Of a stretch of 64,000 nucleotides of DNA, positions 26,201 to 36,700 are shown piece by piece. Position numbers and translations under genes: made by a program. Origin of the DNA: Streptomyces niveus (GTDB taxonomy: Bacteria > Actinomycetota > Actinomycetes > Streptomycetales > Streptomycetaceae). The stretch's first letter is position 1; every line of letters begins with the position of its first letter. Below the pieces are notes generated by a model that searched no databases, was not told the origin of the DNA, and saw nothing but the letters and a program-made list of their open reading frames with translations. The stretch lies in the NCBI RefSeq assembly GCF_002009175.1, contig NZ_CP018047.1, positions 434,001 through 498,000 on the forward strand. The letters run 5' to 3'.

Positions 26201-26786
26201 GGTCCCGACCTCCCTCTCGTACCGCGTTCGCCTTCGGTACGTAGACGCGTGGGGACGGAAGAACGTGAGGTCATGGGCGGAGCGCCGCCTCGTGGCGGTG
26301 CCGCGGAGTGGTCCTCGGCTGCGCTCCGTCGCCAATCTTTCGTCTCTCCGTGGACATTGAGTGTCGGAACGCCGCGAAAGAAGGTTTCCAAAAGCTCCGC
26401 CACCGGCCATTTCGCGGCGCTGAACTGCCGAAACCGATATGTGAAGGCCATCGGACCCACTCGCCCGAGATTCATCACGCTCCGTAGCCATAAGGCCGGA
26501 ACCGGACACCCATCGAGAAAGTTATTGTGATCTGGAGCACAGCCTCGGGCGCGGATCCGCCATGAACGTTCCGCGAGCATGTCAGGTCGATATCAGCGAC
26601 ATGATCCACGGATGACGCACATGAAAAACGCCCCCCAACCCCCCGTCTGCCGGAATCCGCCGCGCGTCAAAGTCGCACAGATGTTCGACAAATGGGGACG
26701 GTGACGCTCTGCGATCGGTTGACTCTGGGGAAGCGCGGCTACTTAACTGCCAATCCCCACAACTGCCCCCCGCAACTGGAGAGTTC
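26201..26786. promoter_or_regulatory. 586 bp divergent spacer upstream of the PKS operon
   Basis: No open frame here looks like a real gene. The stretch is richer in A/T than the flanking genes, particularly 26330-26530 and 26570-26760, as expected for regulatory DNA between the divergent alkyltransferase gene and the polyketide synthase operon. GGAGAG at 26777-26782 is the ribosome site of the PKS gene. I see no convincing long palindrome or terminator. Confidence 0.5.
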
Positions 26787-29700
26787 ATGCGGACTCCAGG
26801 ACCTTCCCGGTCCAACGACTTTTCCCTGCCGCATTCGGTCATCGTGATCAACCCTCTTCAACGGCCGTCCCCACGACTGACAGCTACGGCCGCGGCATCC
26901 GGCGCGATCGGCGTCCTCGAACTCCCCGTCGAGGACCCCCGCGAGACGGTCGACCTGCTCGACCGGACGTGTCGCTGGTCGTCCGCGCCGTTCGGCGTCC
27001 GCGTACGGGAAGGCTGTTCCGCGACCGCCGGTGAGCTGCCCGAACTCGTGGACACGGTGCTCCTCGCCGACCCCGGGCGCTCACCCGCCGAGTTCGCCGG
27101 CCTCCGCGTCCTGGTCGAAGTCACCTCTCTGGCACAGGCGTTGAGCGCCGCCGAGGCCGGTGCGGCCGGGCTGATCGTGCGCGGCTCGGAGAGCGGCGGA
27201 CGCGCGGGTGAGCTGAGCACCTTCGTCCTGCTCCAGCAGGTGCTCGCCGAACCGGCTCTGGATCTGCCGGTCTGGGCCTGCGGCGGCATCGGACCGCACA
27301 CAGCCGCGGCGGCCGTCGCCGGCGGAGCGGCCGGTGTCGTGCTCGACACGCAACTCGCGCTGTTCGACGAGGCGGGGCTGCCGACCGAGCTCGCCGGGGT
27401 GCTGGCCGGGCTCGACGGTTCGGAGACCGTGCTTCACCACGGGACACGCGTGCTGCGCCGCCGTGGCCCCGGCGCCCCCGAACTCCCCTCGGACCAGGCC
27501 GAGTTCATCGCCCGGATCGGCACGGACGATCTCCGTACCCAGTTCGTCCCCCTGGGCCAGGACGCTTTCCTCGCAGCCTCCTTCGCCGATCGCTGGACCA
27601 CGGTGGCCGAGGCCGTACGCGGCATCGCGTCCGCCATGGCGGACGCCTTCGCCGACGACGCGCCGGCCGCCGCGCTGGCCGCCGGCTCGGCCGGGGCGCG
27701 CGCACTGGGCACCCGACTGCCCATCGCCCAGGGGCCGATGACGCGCGTCAGCGACGAGCCCGCCTTCGCGGCGGCAGTCGCGGCCGACGGCGGTCTGCCG
27801 TTCCTCGCGCTCGCCCTGGCGAACGCCGACCGGACCCGCTCGATGCTGCGGCGCACCCGCGACGCGCTCGGCGACGCCAAGTGGGGCGTCGGCATACTCG
27901 GTTTCGCCGACGAGGAGATCAAGGCCGCGCAACTCGACGTCGTACGGGAGCTCAGGCCCACGCACGCGATCGTCGCGGGCGGCAGGCCGGCCCAGGCGGC
28001 CGCGCTGGAGGCGGAGGGCATCACGACCTTCCTGCATGTGCCGTCCCCCGGGCTGCTGCGGCAGTTCCTGGCTGCGGGCGCGCGCCGGTTCATCTTCGAG
28101 GGCGCCGAGTGCGGCGGCCATGTCGGGCCGCGCAACAGCTTCCCGCTGTGGGAGGCGCAGACCGAGGTCCTGCTCGAATTCCTCGCCGCCACCGAGGCGG
28201 GCAGCAAGGGTGGTACGGAGACGGCCGCGGAGCTGACCGTGCTCTTCGCCGGTGGCATCCACGACGAGCGGTCGGCCGCGATGGCCTCCGCGCTGGCGGC
28301 CCCGCTGACCCGGGCCGGTGTCGCGTTCGGCGTACTGATGGGCACGGCCTATCTGTTCACGGAGGAGGCGGTGGGCGGCGGCGCCATCCAGCCGCTCTTC
28401 CAGCGCCGGATACTCGACGCGGAGCGCACCGATCTGCTGGAGACCGCGCCGGGGCACGCCACCCGGTGCGCGCGCAGCGCCATCAGCGAGGACTTCGCTG
28501 CCCTCAAGGACGAGTTGCGCGAACAGGGCGTCCCCGACCGGGAGATCTGGGAGCGCCTTGAGCGGTTCAACGTCGGCCGGCTGCGGCTCGCCAGCAAGGG
28601 GATCGAGCGCGTAGGCGACGATCTGCTCGCCGTGGACGAGACCCGGCAGGCCGACGAGGGCATGTTCATGGCCGGCGAGGTCGTGGTCCTGCGGGACGCG
28701 GTCACCACCGTCGCCGCGCTGCACGATTCCGTGACCGAGGGCGCGGCGGCACGGCTGCGCGTCAGGGCCGGTGAACTGCGCGGTCCGCTCGGTATCGGCG
28801 CGAGCGACGAGCGGCCGGCTCCCGAGCCGCTGCGGGTCGCCGTGGTCGGCATGGCGGGCATGTTCCCCGGCGCGCCCGACCTGGCGGACTTCTGGGCCAA
28901 CATCCTCGCGGGCAAGGACTGCGTCACCGAGGTCCCGGCCCAGCGCTGGGACCAGGAGCGGTACTACTCGCCCGACGGCGACGGCGAACGCACCCCCTCA
29001 CGCTGGGGCGGCTTCCTGCCGGAGATCCCGTTCGACCCGCTGCGCTACGGCATTCCGCCGGCCTCGCTCGCCGCCGTCGAACCGGTTCAGCTCCTCGCGC
29101 TGGAGGCCGCGCGGCGCGCGCTCGCCGACGCGGGGTACGACGCGAAGGGCACCGATCACGCCCGTACGTCGGTGGTGTTCGGCGCCGAGGCGGGCAGTGA
29201 CCTGTCCAACGCGACGACGCTGCGTACGGTGCTGCCCGGCTACATCGGCACGATCCCGCCCGCGCTCGACGAGCAACTGCCGCGGCTCACCGAGGACTCC
29301 TTTCCCGGGATGCTCGCCAACGTCATCGCGGGACGCGTCGCCAACCGGCTCGACCTCGGCGGCGCCAACTACACCGTCGACGCCGCGTGCGCCTCCTCGC
29401 TCACCGCCGTGGACGTCGCCTGCAAGGAACTCGTCGCGGGCACCAGCGACATGGTGCTGTGCGGCGGCGCCGACCTGCACAACGGCATCAACGACTATCT
29501 GCTCTTCTCGTCCGTGCACGCGCTCTCCCCCACCGGCCGCTCGGCCACCTTCGACGCCGCCGCCGACGGCATCGCGCTCGGCGAGGGTGTCGCCTGCGTG
29601 GTCCTCAAGCGGCTCGCCGACGCGGAGCGCGACGGCGACCGGGTGTACGCCGTGATCGACGGCGTGGGCAGCGCGAGCGACGGCCGCGCGCTCGGCCTGA

Positions 29701-32700
29701 CCGCGCCCCGCCCGGAGGGCCAGCACGCCGCCCTCACCCGCGCCTACCGCAACGCCGGTGTCTCGCCCGCCGATGTGGGGCTCGTCGAGGCACACGGCAC
29801 GGGCACCGTCGTCGGGGACCGTACGGAACTGGGCACGCTGACCGAGGTGTTCACCGAAGCCGGGGCGGAGGTGGCCAGTTGCGCCGTCGGCTCCGTCAAG
29901 TCCCAGATCGGGCATACCAAGTGCGCCGCGGGTCTCGCCGGACTGATCAAGGTGACGCTGGCGCTGTACCACGGTGTGAAGCCGCCGACCCTGCATCTCA
30001 AGGAGCCCAACGCCGCCTGGAAGTCGGCGAGCAGCCCGTTCGTCTTCCACACCACGGCGACGCCGTGGGCGGTGGAGCCGGCGGAACGTGTCGCGGGAGT
30101 CAGCGCCTTCGGATTCGGCGGCACCAACTTCCACGCCGTTCTACGCGCGTACACGCAGGCGCCACCCGCGCATGCCCTCGACACCTGGCCCGCCGAACTC
30201 TTCACGTTCCGGGGCCTGGACGCCGAGGCCGCCCGGCGGTCGGTCCGGGCGCTTCAGGACCTCCTCGCCAAGGGTGGCCGGTGGCGCCTGCGCGACTACG
30301 CGCGTAGCGCCGCACAGCGAAGCGACCGGGCCGCGGTGCGCGGCGAGCGCGTATGGATCGCCGTGGTGGCGGACAGCCTCGCCGAGCTGCCCGACCTGCT
30401 GCGCCGCGCGGCAGAGGGGGAGCACGCGCCCGAGGCGGGGATCCACGCGGCCGAACCCGCTGAGAAGGACGGGACGGCTCGGGCAGCCGGGTCGGCTCGG
30501 ACGGCCGACATCGGCGACGGGAAGCTGGCCTTCCTGTTCCCCGGCCAGGGCAGCCAGCGTCCGGGCATGCTCGCCGAACTCTTCGTCGCCTTCCCCGAGT
30601 TGCAGCGACATCTCCAGCTCGGCGCGCGGTGGGCCGATGTCCTGCACCCGCCGGCCGCCTTCGGCGAACAGGGCAAGGCGGGTCAGCTGGCCCGTATCAC
30701 CGACACGGCCGTCGCCCAGCCCGCGCTCGGTGTGGTCGAACTCGCCGCCGCCGAGTTGCTCGCCTCCGTCGGCGTACGTCCGGACATGGCGGCGGGGCAC
30801 AGCTACGGCGAACTGGTCGCGCTCGGGGTAGCCGGGGCGCTCTCCCCCCGGGACGTCATCACGGCGAGCGCCGAGCGCGCCGAGGCGATCCTGTCCCGGA
30901 CGGCGGGCGGCGACCCCGGCACGATGGCCGCCGTCACCGCGTCCCCCGAGCAGGTGGACGAGGTGCTGCGGCTGGCCGGTCTCGCCGGTGAGGTGGTGGC
31001 CGCGAACCGTAACTCGCCCACCCAGACGGTCATTTCGGGGCCGACCGAGCAGGTGGCCGCGGCGGTCGCACGGCTGCGGGACGCGGGACACTCCGTCAAA
31101 CCGCTCCAGGTGGCGTGCGCCTTCCACAGTCCGCTGCTGGCCGGCGCGGGCGACGCCTTCGCCGAGCGGCTCGGCGAACTGACCGTCTACCCGCCCGCGT
31201 TCGACGTGTGGGCCAACCGCACGGCCGAGCCCTATCCGACGGATCCCGCCGGGGTACGGGCCGGGCTCGCCGCCCAGATCGGCTCGCCGGTCAGGTTCGC
31301 CGAGCAGATCGAGGCCATGTACGCGGCCGGTGCCCGGGTCTTCGCCGAGGTCGGGCCGGGCCGGGTGCTCAGCCGGCTGGTCTCGGCCGTTCTCGGTGAC
31401 CGTCCCCATCGCACGATTCCGCTCGACGGGGGGCGGGGCGGCGGACTGTCCGGTTTCCTCACCGCCCTGGCCCAACTCGCCGTGAGCGGCGCCGATGTCC
31501 GCACCGGCAGGCTCTTCCGGGGCCGGGACGCGGTCGATCCGGAGACGGCCGTCGCCGAGCGGAGCCCCGGCTGGACCGTGGACGGCCAGCTCGTCCGTCT
31601 CGCCGACGGAACCATTCCCCCCCACGCCCTGCACCCCGCCCGACCCGTTACGGAGCTGATCGTGCCGGAGAACCATTCCCCCCACGCCCCCCACAGCGCA
31701 CCGGACGCTCTCGTCGCCGAGTTCCTGCGTACCAGTCGCGATCTGGTCGCCGCCCAGCGCGACGTCCTGATGACCTATCTCGGTGGCCCGGGAGCAGTGG
31801 CCGCCGTCTCCGCCCCGGCCGCCGTCACCTGGCAGCCCGCGGCGCTCGCCGCACCGACCGCACCGTCGGTCCTCACACTGCCCGCCGCCGTGTCCCCCAC
31901 CGCGGCGGCGGGCCCCAGCACAACGAACGGCACCGAGCCAGGGCCCGCGACCGTCGCGCCGGCCGAAACGGCCACGTCGCCGACGGACCCGGAGTCGGTG
32001 CTCGCCGCCGTACTGACCGTGGTGGCGGACCGCACCGGCTACCCGGTCGAGATGATCGAGCCCGAGCTCGATCTGGAGGCGGACCTCAGCGTCGACTCCA
32101 TCAAGCGCGCCGAGATCGCCGGTGAACTGGCCGTACGCCTCGGCCTGCCCGTCGACGCGAGCGGCGAACTGGACGGTCTCAGCACGGCGCGCACCGCCGC
32201 CGGCATCACCGGCCTGCTCGTCGAACGGCTCACCGGCTCCGACGCGCCGGCCGCCGCGGACGTCCCGCGGGTGGTGGAGAGCGCCACGGCACCGGACGAC
32301 CCGGCCGAGGCGGAGATCCTGGCGCCGCAGCGACTGGAGTTCACCGAGGCCCCGCTGGACGAGGTGACCGGCACGATCGCCGCCGGTGCCTCCGTACTGC
32401 TGCTCGGCGGCGGCGAGTCGGCGCCCGCGCTGGCCGAGCGGCTGCGCGCGGCCGGTGCCTCGCCCACGCTCGTACCCGCAGGTGAACTGCCGACGGCCAC
32501 GGCCGACGCCGTCGTCTTCCTGGGCACCCTGGACGCGGCGGAGCCGCCGCTCCCCGAGGCTCTTCCGCTGTTCCAGGCGGCGCTCGCGGGCGCGCCCGGC
32601 ACGCTCGTCGCCGTCGAGCGCAGGGCCGAGGGCGCGGCCAGCGGTCTGCGCGGTTTCTTCCGCAGTGTCGCCCGTGAGTACCCCGACATGAAGACGACCC

Positions 32701-33752
32701 TCGTCGAGGTGGCGGCCGACGCGACCGCCGAAGCGGTGTCCGACGCCGTCGTCCTCGAACTGGCCGCCACCGACCGGGAACCGGTCGTCCTCAACGACGG
32801 CGGCGGGCGGCGCGCGCTGCGGCTGACCCAGACCGATCTCGGCGCGCTCGCCGCCACCGGCGCGGGCCCGGCGGGAGAGGGTCAGGCGGAGGCGGAGGCC
32901 GCGGGGCTCGACCGTGAGTCGGTCGTCCTGCTGGTCGGCGGCGCACGCGGGATCACCGCGCGCTTCGCCCGCACGATCGCCTCGGCGAGCCGGTGCCGTA
33001 TCGAACTCATGGGCAGGACCCCGGTGCCCGCTGCGGCGGAGGACCCGGCCACGGCCGGAGCCGCCGACCGTGACGGTCTGCGGGCGGCCTTCCTGGCCAC
33101 CGGTCTGACCTCTCCCGGCGAGGTGGAACGCCTGGTCGGGGCGGTCCTCGCGGAACGCGAGGTGCGCGCCACCGTCGAGGCCCTGCGGGCGCTCGGGAGC
33201 GAGGTGCGCTACCACTGCGTGGACGTGCTCGACACGGAGGACGTACGCGCCACGGTCAAGGACATCTACGCCGAGCACGGCCGGCTCGACGGTCTCGTGT
33301 ACGCGGCCGGGGTCATCGAGGACAAGCTGCTGGCCGAGAAGTCGGCGGAGTCCTTCGGCCGGGTGTTCTCCACGAAGGTCGACGGCGCGCGCGCCGTGCT
33401 CGACGCGGTGGACGTACTGCCGCGCGGCCCGCGTTTCGCGGTGCTGTTCGGCAGCATCGCGGCGGCGCTGGGCAACCGCGGTCAGTCCGACTACGCGGCG
33501 GCCAACGACGCGCTGGAGGAGCTGGGCCGCCGCTGGTCGACGGACGACCGGCGCGGTCTGACGGTGCACTGGGGACCGTGGGCCGCCGCCGAGACCAACG
33601 GCGGCATGGTGACTCCGGCGCTGATGCGCTCGTATGCCGCTCGGGGGATCAAGCTCATCGACCCCGAGGAGGGGCCCCTGAGCTTGCTGCGTGAACTCGC
33701 CTGGGGCGCGCCCCAGGTGCACGCGGCCGTCTACACCGCGTCGGGCTGGTGA
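26787..33752 (+). CDS. PUFA-synthase-like polyketide synthase A (flavin barrel-flavin barrel-KS-AT-ACP-KR)
   Basis: 2321 residues. Residues ~15-240 and ~300-610 are two nitronate-monooxygenase/PfaD-like TIM barrels, each with a flavin-phosphate motif (GSESGGRAG; GAECGGHVG), probably the enoyl-reductase activity that PUFA synthases carry on separate PfaD. KS ~680-1110 has Cys868 (DAACASSL), EAHGTGT and KSQIGHTKCAAG. AT ~1240-1550 has FPGQGSQ and Ser1339 (GHSYGE). After an Ala/Pro linker a single ACP carries Ser1771 (DLSVDSIKRAE, the PUFA-type DSIKR motif). KR ~2045-2300 has LLVGGARGITARFA and Tyr2236 (QSDYAAAND). GTGA overlap with the next gene. Confidence 0.9.
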   Translation: MRTPGPSRSNDFSLPHSVIVINPLQRPSPRLTATAAASGAIGVLELPVEDPRETVDLLDRTCRWSSAPFGVRVREGCSATAGELPELVDTVLLADPGRSPAEFAGLRVLVEVTSLAQALSAAEAGAAGLIVRGSESGGRAGELSTFVLLQQVLAEPALDLPVWACGGIGPHTAAAAVAGGAAGVVLDTQLALFDEAGLPTELAGVLAGLDGSETVLHHGTRVLRRRGPGAPELPSDQAEFIARIGTDDLRTQFVPLGQDAFLAASFADRWTTVAEAVRGIASAMADAFADDAPAAALAAGSAGARALGTRLPIAQGPMTRVSDEPAFAAAVAADGGLPFLALALANADRTRSMLRRTRDALGDAKWGVGILGFADEEIKAAQLDVVRELRPTHAIVAGGRPAQAAALEAEGITTFLHVPSPGLLRQFLAAGARRFIFEGAECGGHVGPRNSFPLWEAQTEVLLEFLAATEAGSKGGTETAAELTVLFAGGIHDERSAAMASALAAPLTRAGVAFGVLMGTAYLFTEEAVGGGAIQPLFQRRILDAERTDLLETAPGHATRCARSAISEDFAALKDELREQGVPDREIWERLERFNVGRLRLASKGIERVGDDLLAVDETRQADEGMFMAGEVVVLRDAVTTVAALHDSVTEGAAARLRVRAGELRGPLGIGASDERPAPEPLRVAVVGMAGMFPGAPDLADFWANILAGKDCVTEVPAQRWDQERYYSPDGDGERTPSRWGGFLPEIPFDPLRYGIPPASLAAVEPVQLLALEAARRALADAGYDAKGTDHARTSVVFGAEAGSDLSNATTLRTVLPGYIGTIPPALDEQLPRLTEDSFPGMLANVIAGRVANRLDLGGANYTVDAACASSLTAVDVACKELVAGTSDMVLCGGADLHNGINDYLLFSSVHALSPTGRSATFDAAADGIALGEGVACVVLKRLADAERDGDRVYAVIDGVGSASDGRALGLTAPRPEGQHAALTRAYRNAGVSPADVGLVEAHGTGTVVGDRTELGTLTEVFTEAGAEVASCAVGSVKSQIGHTKCAAGLAGLIKVTLALYHGVKPPTLHLKEPNAAWKSASSPFVFHTTATPWAVEPAERVAGVSAFGFGGTNFHAVLRAYTQAPPAHALDTWPAELFTFRGLDAEAARRSVRALQDLLAKGGRWRLRDYARSAAQRSDRAAVRGERVWIAVVADSLAELPDLLRRAAEGEHAPEAGIHAAEPAEKDGTARAAGSARTADIGDGKLAFLFPGQGSQRPGMLAELFVAFPELQRHLQLGARWADVLHPPAAFGEQGKAGQLARITDTAVAQPALGVVELAAAELLASVGVRPDMAAGHSYGELVALGVAGALSPRDVITASAERAEAILSRTAGGDPGTMAAVTASPEQVDEVLRLAGLAGEVVAANRNSPTQTVISGPTEQVAAAVARLRDAGHSVKPLQVACAFHSPLLAGAGDAFAERLGELTVYPPAFDVWANRTAEPYPTDPAGVRAGLAAQIGSPVRFAEQIEAMYAAGARVFAEVGPGRVLSRLVSAVLGDRPHRTIPLDGGRGGGLSGFLTALAQLAVSGADVRTGRLFRGRDAVDPETAVAERSPGWTVDGQLVRLADGTIPPHALHPARPVTELIVPENHSPHAPHSAPDALVAEFLRTSRDLVAAQRDVLMTYLGGPGAVAAVSAPAAVTWQPAALAAPTAPSVLTLPAAVSPTAAAGPSTTNGTEPGPATVAPAETATSPTDPESVLAAVLTVVADRTGYPVEMIEPELDLEADLSVDSIKRAEIAGELAVRLGLPVDASGELDGLSTARTAAGITGLLVERLTGSDAPAAADVPRVVESATAPDDPAEAEILAPQRLEFTEAPLDEVTGTIAAGASVLLLGGGESAPALAERLRAAGASPTLVPAGELPTATADAVVFLGTLDAAEPPLPEALPLFQAALAGAPGTLVAVERRAEGAASGLRGFFRSVAREYPDMKTTLVEVAADATAEAVSDAVVLELAATDREPVVLNDGGGRRALRLTQTDLGALAATGAGPAGEGQAEAEAAGLDRESVVLLVGGARGITARFARTIASASRCRIELMGRTPVPAAAEDPATAGAADRDGLRAAFLATGLTSPGEVERLVGAVLAEREVRATVEALRALGSEVRYHCVDVLDTEDVRATVKDIYAEHGRLDGLVYAAGVIEDKLLAEKSAESFGRVFSTKVDGARAVLDAVDVLPRGPRFAVLFGSIAAALGNRGQSDYAAANDALEELGRRWSTDDRRGLTVHWGPWAAAETNGGMVTPALMRSYAARGIKLIDPEEGPLSLLRELAWGAPQVHAAVYTASGW

Positions 33753-36700
33753 CAGCGGTGGACTCCCGCACACCGGTCGCCGTCGTCGGCATGGCCGTGT
33801 ACTTTCCGGGCGCCAACAATCTGGAGAGTTACTGGCACAACATCGTCAACGGCGTCGACTCGATCACCGAGGTCCCCGAGGGCCGTTGGGACGAGGAGTT
33901 CTACGCGCCCGGCGGGCCCCCGCGCAGCGACCGGGTGTACTGCCGCCGGGGCGGATTCGTGGACCAGAGCGCCGAGTTCGACGTGACGCGGTTCGGCATC
34001 ATGCCGACGTCGGTCGCGGGGACGGAGCCGGACCAGCTGATCGCGCTGGATGTGGCCCATCAGTCGATCGCGGACGCGGGCGGTGAGCCGGTGCTGCCGG
34101 TGGACCGGCAGCGGGCGGGGATCGTGCTGGGCAGGGGCGGTTATCTGACACCGGGTCTGGTCAGGCTGGACCAACGGGTGCGTACGTCCAACCAGTTGGT
34201 GCGCACCCTGCGTGAGCTGGCGCCGGAGCTGGGCGACGACCGGCTGGAGGAGGTGCGTTCGGCCTTCGCCGGCCAACTCGGCCCGGAGCAGCCGGAGTCG
34301 GCGATCGGACTGGTGCCGAATCTGGCCGCGTCGCGGGTGGCGAACCGGCTCGACCTGCGCGGCCCCGCGTACACGGTCGACGCCGCGTGCGCCTCGTCAC
34401 TGGTGGCCGTCGACCACGCGGTACGTGAACTGGCCAGTGGTCGCTGCGACGTGATGCTCGCCGGCGGGGTGCACCACTGCCACGACATCACGCTGTGGAG
34501 TGTGTTCAGCCAACTCGGCGCGCTGTCGCCGAGTGAGCGGATCCGTCCGCTGCACCAGGGCGCGGACGGTGTGCTCATCGGCGAGGGCACGGGCATCGTG
34601 GTGCTCAAGCGGCTGGCGGACGCGGAACGTGACGGCGACCGGGTGTACGCGGTGGTCTCCGGTACGGGTGTGGCCAGCGACGGCCGCTCGGCCAGTCTGT
34701 TCAACCCGGATCCCGGCGGGCAGGTCCGTGCCGTACGGCAGGCGTGGGACGCGGCGGGTCTCGATCCGCGTGCGGCCGACGCGATCGGTCTGCTGGAGGC
34801 GCACGGTACGGCGACCCCGGCCGGGGACCGGGCCGAACTGACCACGCTGGCCGAGGTGTTCGGTCCGGCCGTGGGCGCGCGTGCCGCGATCGGGTCGGTG
34901 AAGTCGATGATCGGTCACACGATGCCGGCGGCGGGTGTCGCGGGTCTGATCAAGGCGGCGCTCGCGCTCCATCACCGGGTGCTGCCGCCGACGTTGCACT
35001 GCGAGGACCCGAATCCGGCGCTGGAGGCGACGAGGTTCGCGCCGCTGGCGCGGTCCGCGCCGTGGGAGGACCCCGGCACGGGCGCGCCGAGGCGCGCGGG
35101 TGTCAACGCGTTCGGCTTCGGCGGCATCAACGCGCATGTGGTGCTGGAGCAGGCGGCGCCGGTCGCCTCCGCGTCGGCTCCGGCCGGTGGGAGCGTGACA
35201 GTCGGCGGCCGTACGGCACGAGCGACGGCGACGGCGACCGTCACCGAACCGGAGCGGGTGCTGCGGCTCGCGGCCCCCGACCGGGCGGCGCTCGCGGCGC
35301 TGCTGGACGCGGACGACTCGACGGTCCTGGCGGCCGGTCTCGACGAGCGCGACACCGCCGGCGGGCCGGTCAGGCTGGGCATCGTCGACCCGACGGCGCG
35401 CCGGCTGAAGCTGGCCAGGAAGGCGGTCACCAAGGGCGCGGCCTGGCGCGGGCGCAGCGACGTGTGGTTCAGTCCGCGTCCGCTGCTCGGTCCCGGCGGC
35501 GGGAAGACGGCGTTCGTCTTCCCCGGTCTCGAAGCCGAGTTCGAGGCCCAGGTGGACTCGCTGGCGGAGCGGTTCGGGCTGACGTGGTCGCCGGGGCACG
35601 GAGCCGAGGTGGGCGACGTGGGCCGGCACGGCGCGGCGGTGTTCCAGCTCGGGCGGCTCCTGGACACGGCGCTGCGCCGGCTGTCCGTGGTGCCCGACTC
35701 GGTCGCGGGGCACAGCGTCGGTGAGTGGACGGCGATGGCCTGCGGCGGGATCCACGCGGCGGACGAGGTCGACACGTTCCTCGCGGGCTTCGACCCGGAC
35801 GCGCTGCGCGTGCCCGGTGCGGCCTTCGCCGTGCTGGGGATGCCCGCCGACCGGGTGCTCGCCGAGCTGGCGGGCCGGAGCGATGTCGTGCTGTCGCACG
35901 ACAACGCGCCGAACCAGTCGATGATCTGCGGTCCCGAGGACGCGGTCGGCGAACTGGTCCACCGGTTCCGGACCGAGGGTGTGATCGGGCAGGTGCTGCC
36001 GTTCCGTTCCGGCTTCCACACCCCGATGCTCGCCCCGTACCTGGACCCGATCCGACGGGCCGCGGAGACGTACACACTGAATCCGCAGTCCACGCCGGTC
36101 TGGTCGGCGACGAGCGCCGCCCGTTATCCCGAGGACCCGGTGGCGGTAAGGGAGTTGTTCGTCCGGCATCTGCTCGAACCGGTGCGGTTCCGGCAGTTGG
36201 TCACGGCGATGCACGACGCGGGGCACCGCGCGTTCATCCAGCTCGGCGCCGGTCAGCTCGGCTCGCTGATCGACGACACGCTGGCGGGCAAGGACCGGCT
36301 GGTCGTCTCCGCGCACTCCTCGGCGCGCGACAGTCTGGCGCAGTTGCGCCGGGTCGTCACCGCGCTGTGGGTGGAGGGCGCGGCGCCGGACGCCGGTCCG
36401 CTGCTCGGGTCGGCGCCCGTCGCCGCTTCCGCCGCCGCTCCGGCGAGCGCCGGACGTCCCCGGTCGGGTGTACGGCTCGACCTCGGCGGGGCGCTGGTGT
36501 CCCTGCCCGATCAGGCCAGAAAGCTGCTCGCCGACAGCATCGGCTATCCCCCGGCCGCCCGCTCGCTCGGTGACGGCGGCGCGCTCGCACGGCTGGAGGC
36601 GCTCGGCCGGGACGGTGCCGGGTTCCCGATGGCCGCCGAACTGTCGGCGCTGATGAACGACACGGCGGCCGTCGCGGACGAGCTGATCGCGGCACGCCGC

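Noticed and set aside
26197-26580. 127-codon minus-strand frame in the spacer before the PKS operon
   Set aside because: No ribosome site or recognised domain; codon use is unlike its neighbours and the region looks regulatory.
26787-28724. Long minus-strand open frames opposite the PKS genes (27081-28724, 30141-33773, 34397-36958)
   Set aside because: They mirror the third-position GC bias of the PKS genes, have Arg/Gly-rich low-complexity translations and no known domain or ribosome site.
31780-31990. Ala/Pro/Thr-rich stretch in PKS A as a separate gene boundary or frameshift
   Set aside because: The frame is continuous and such linkers are normal between AT and ACP domains.
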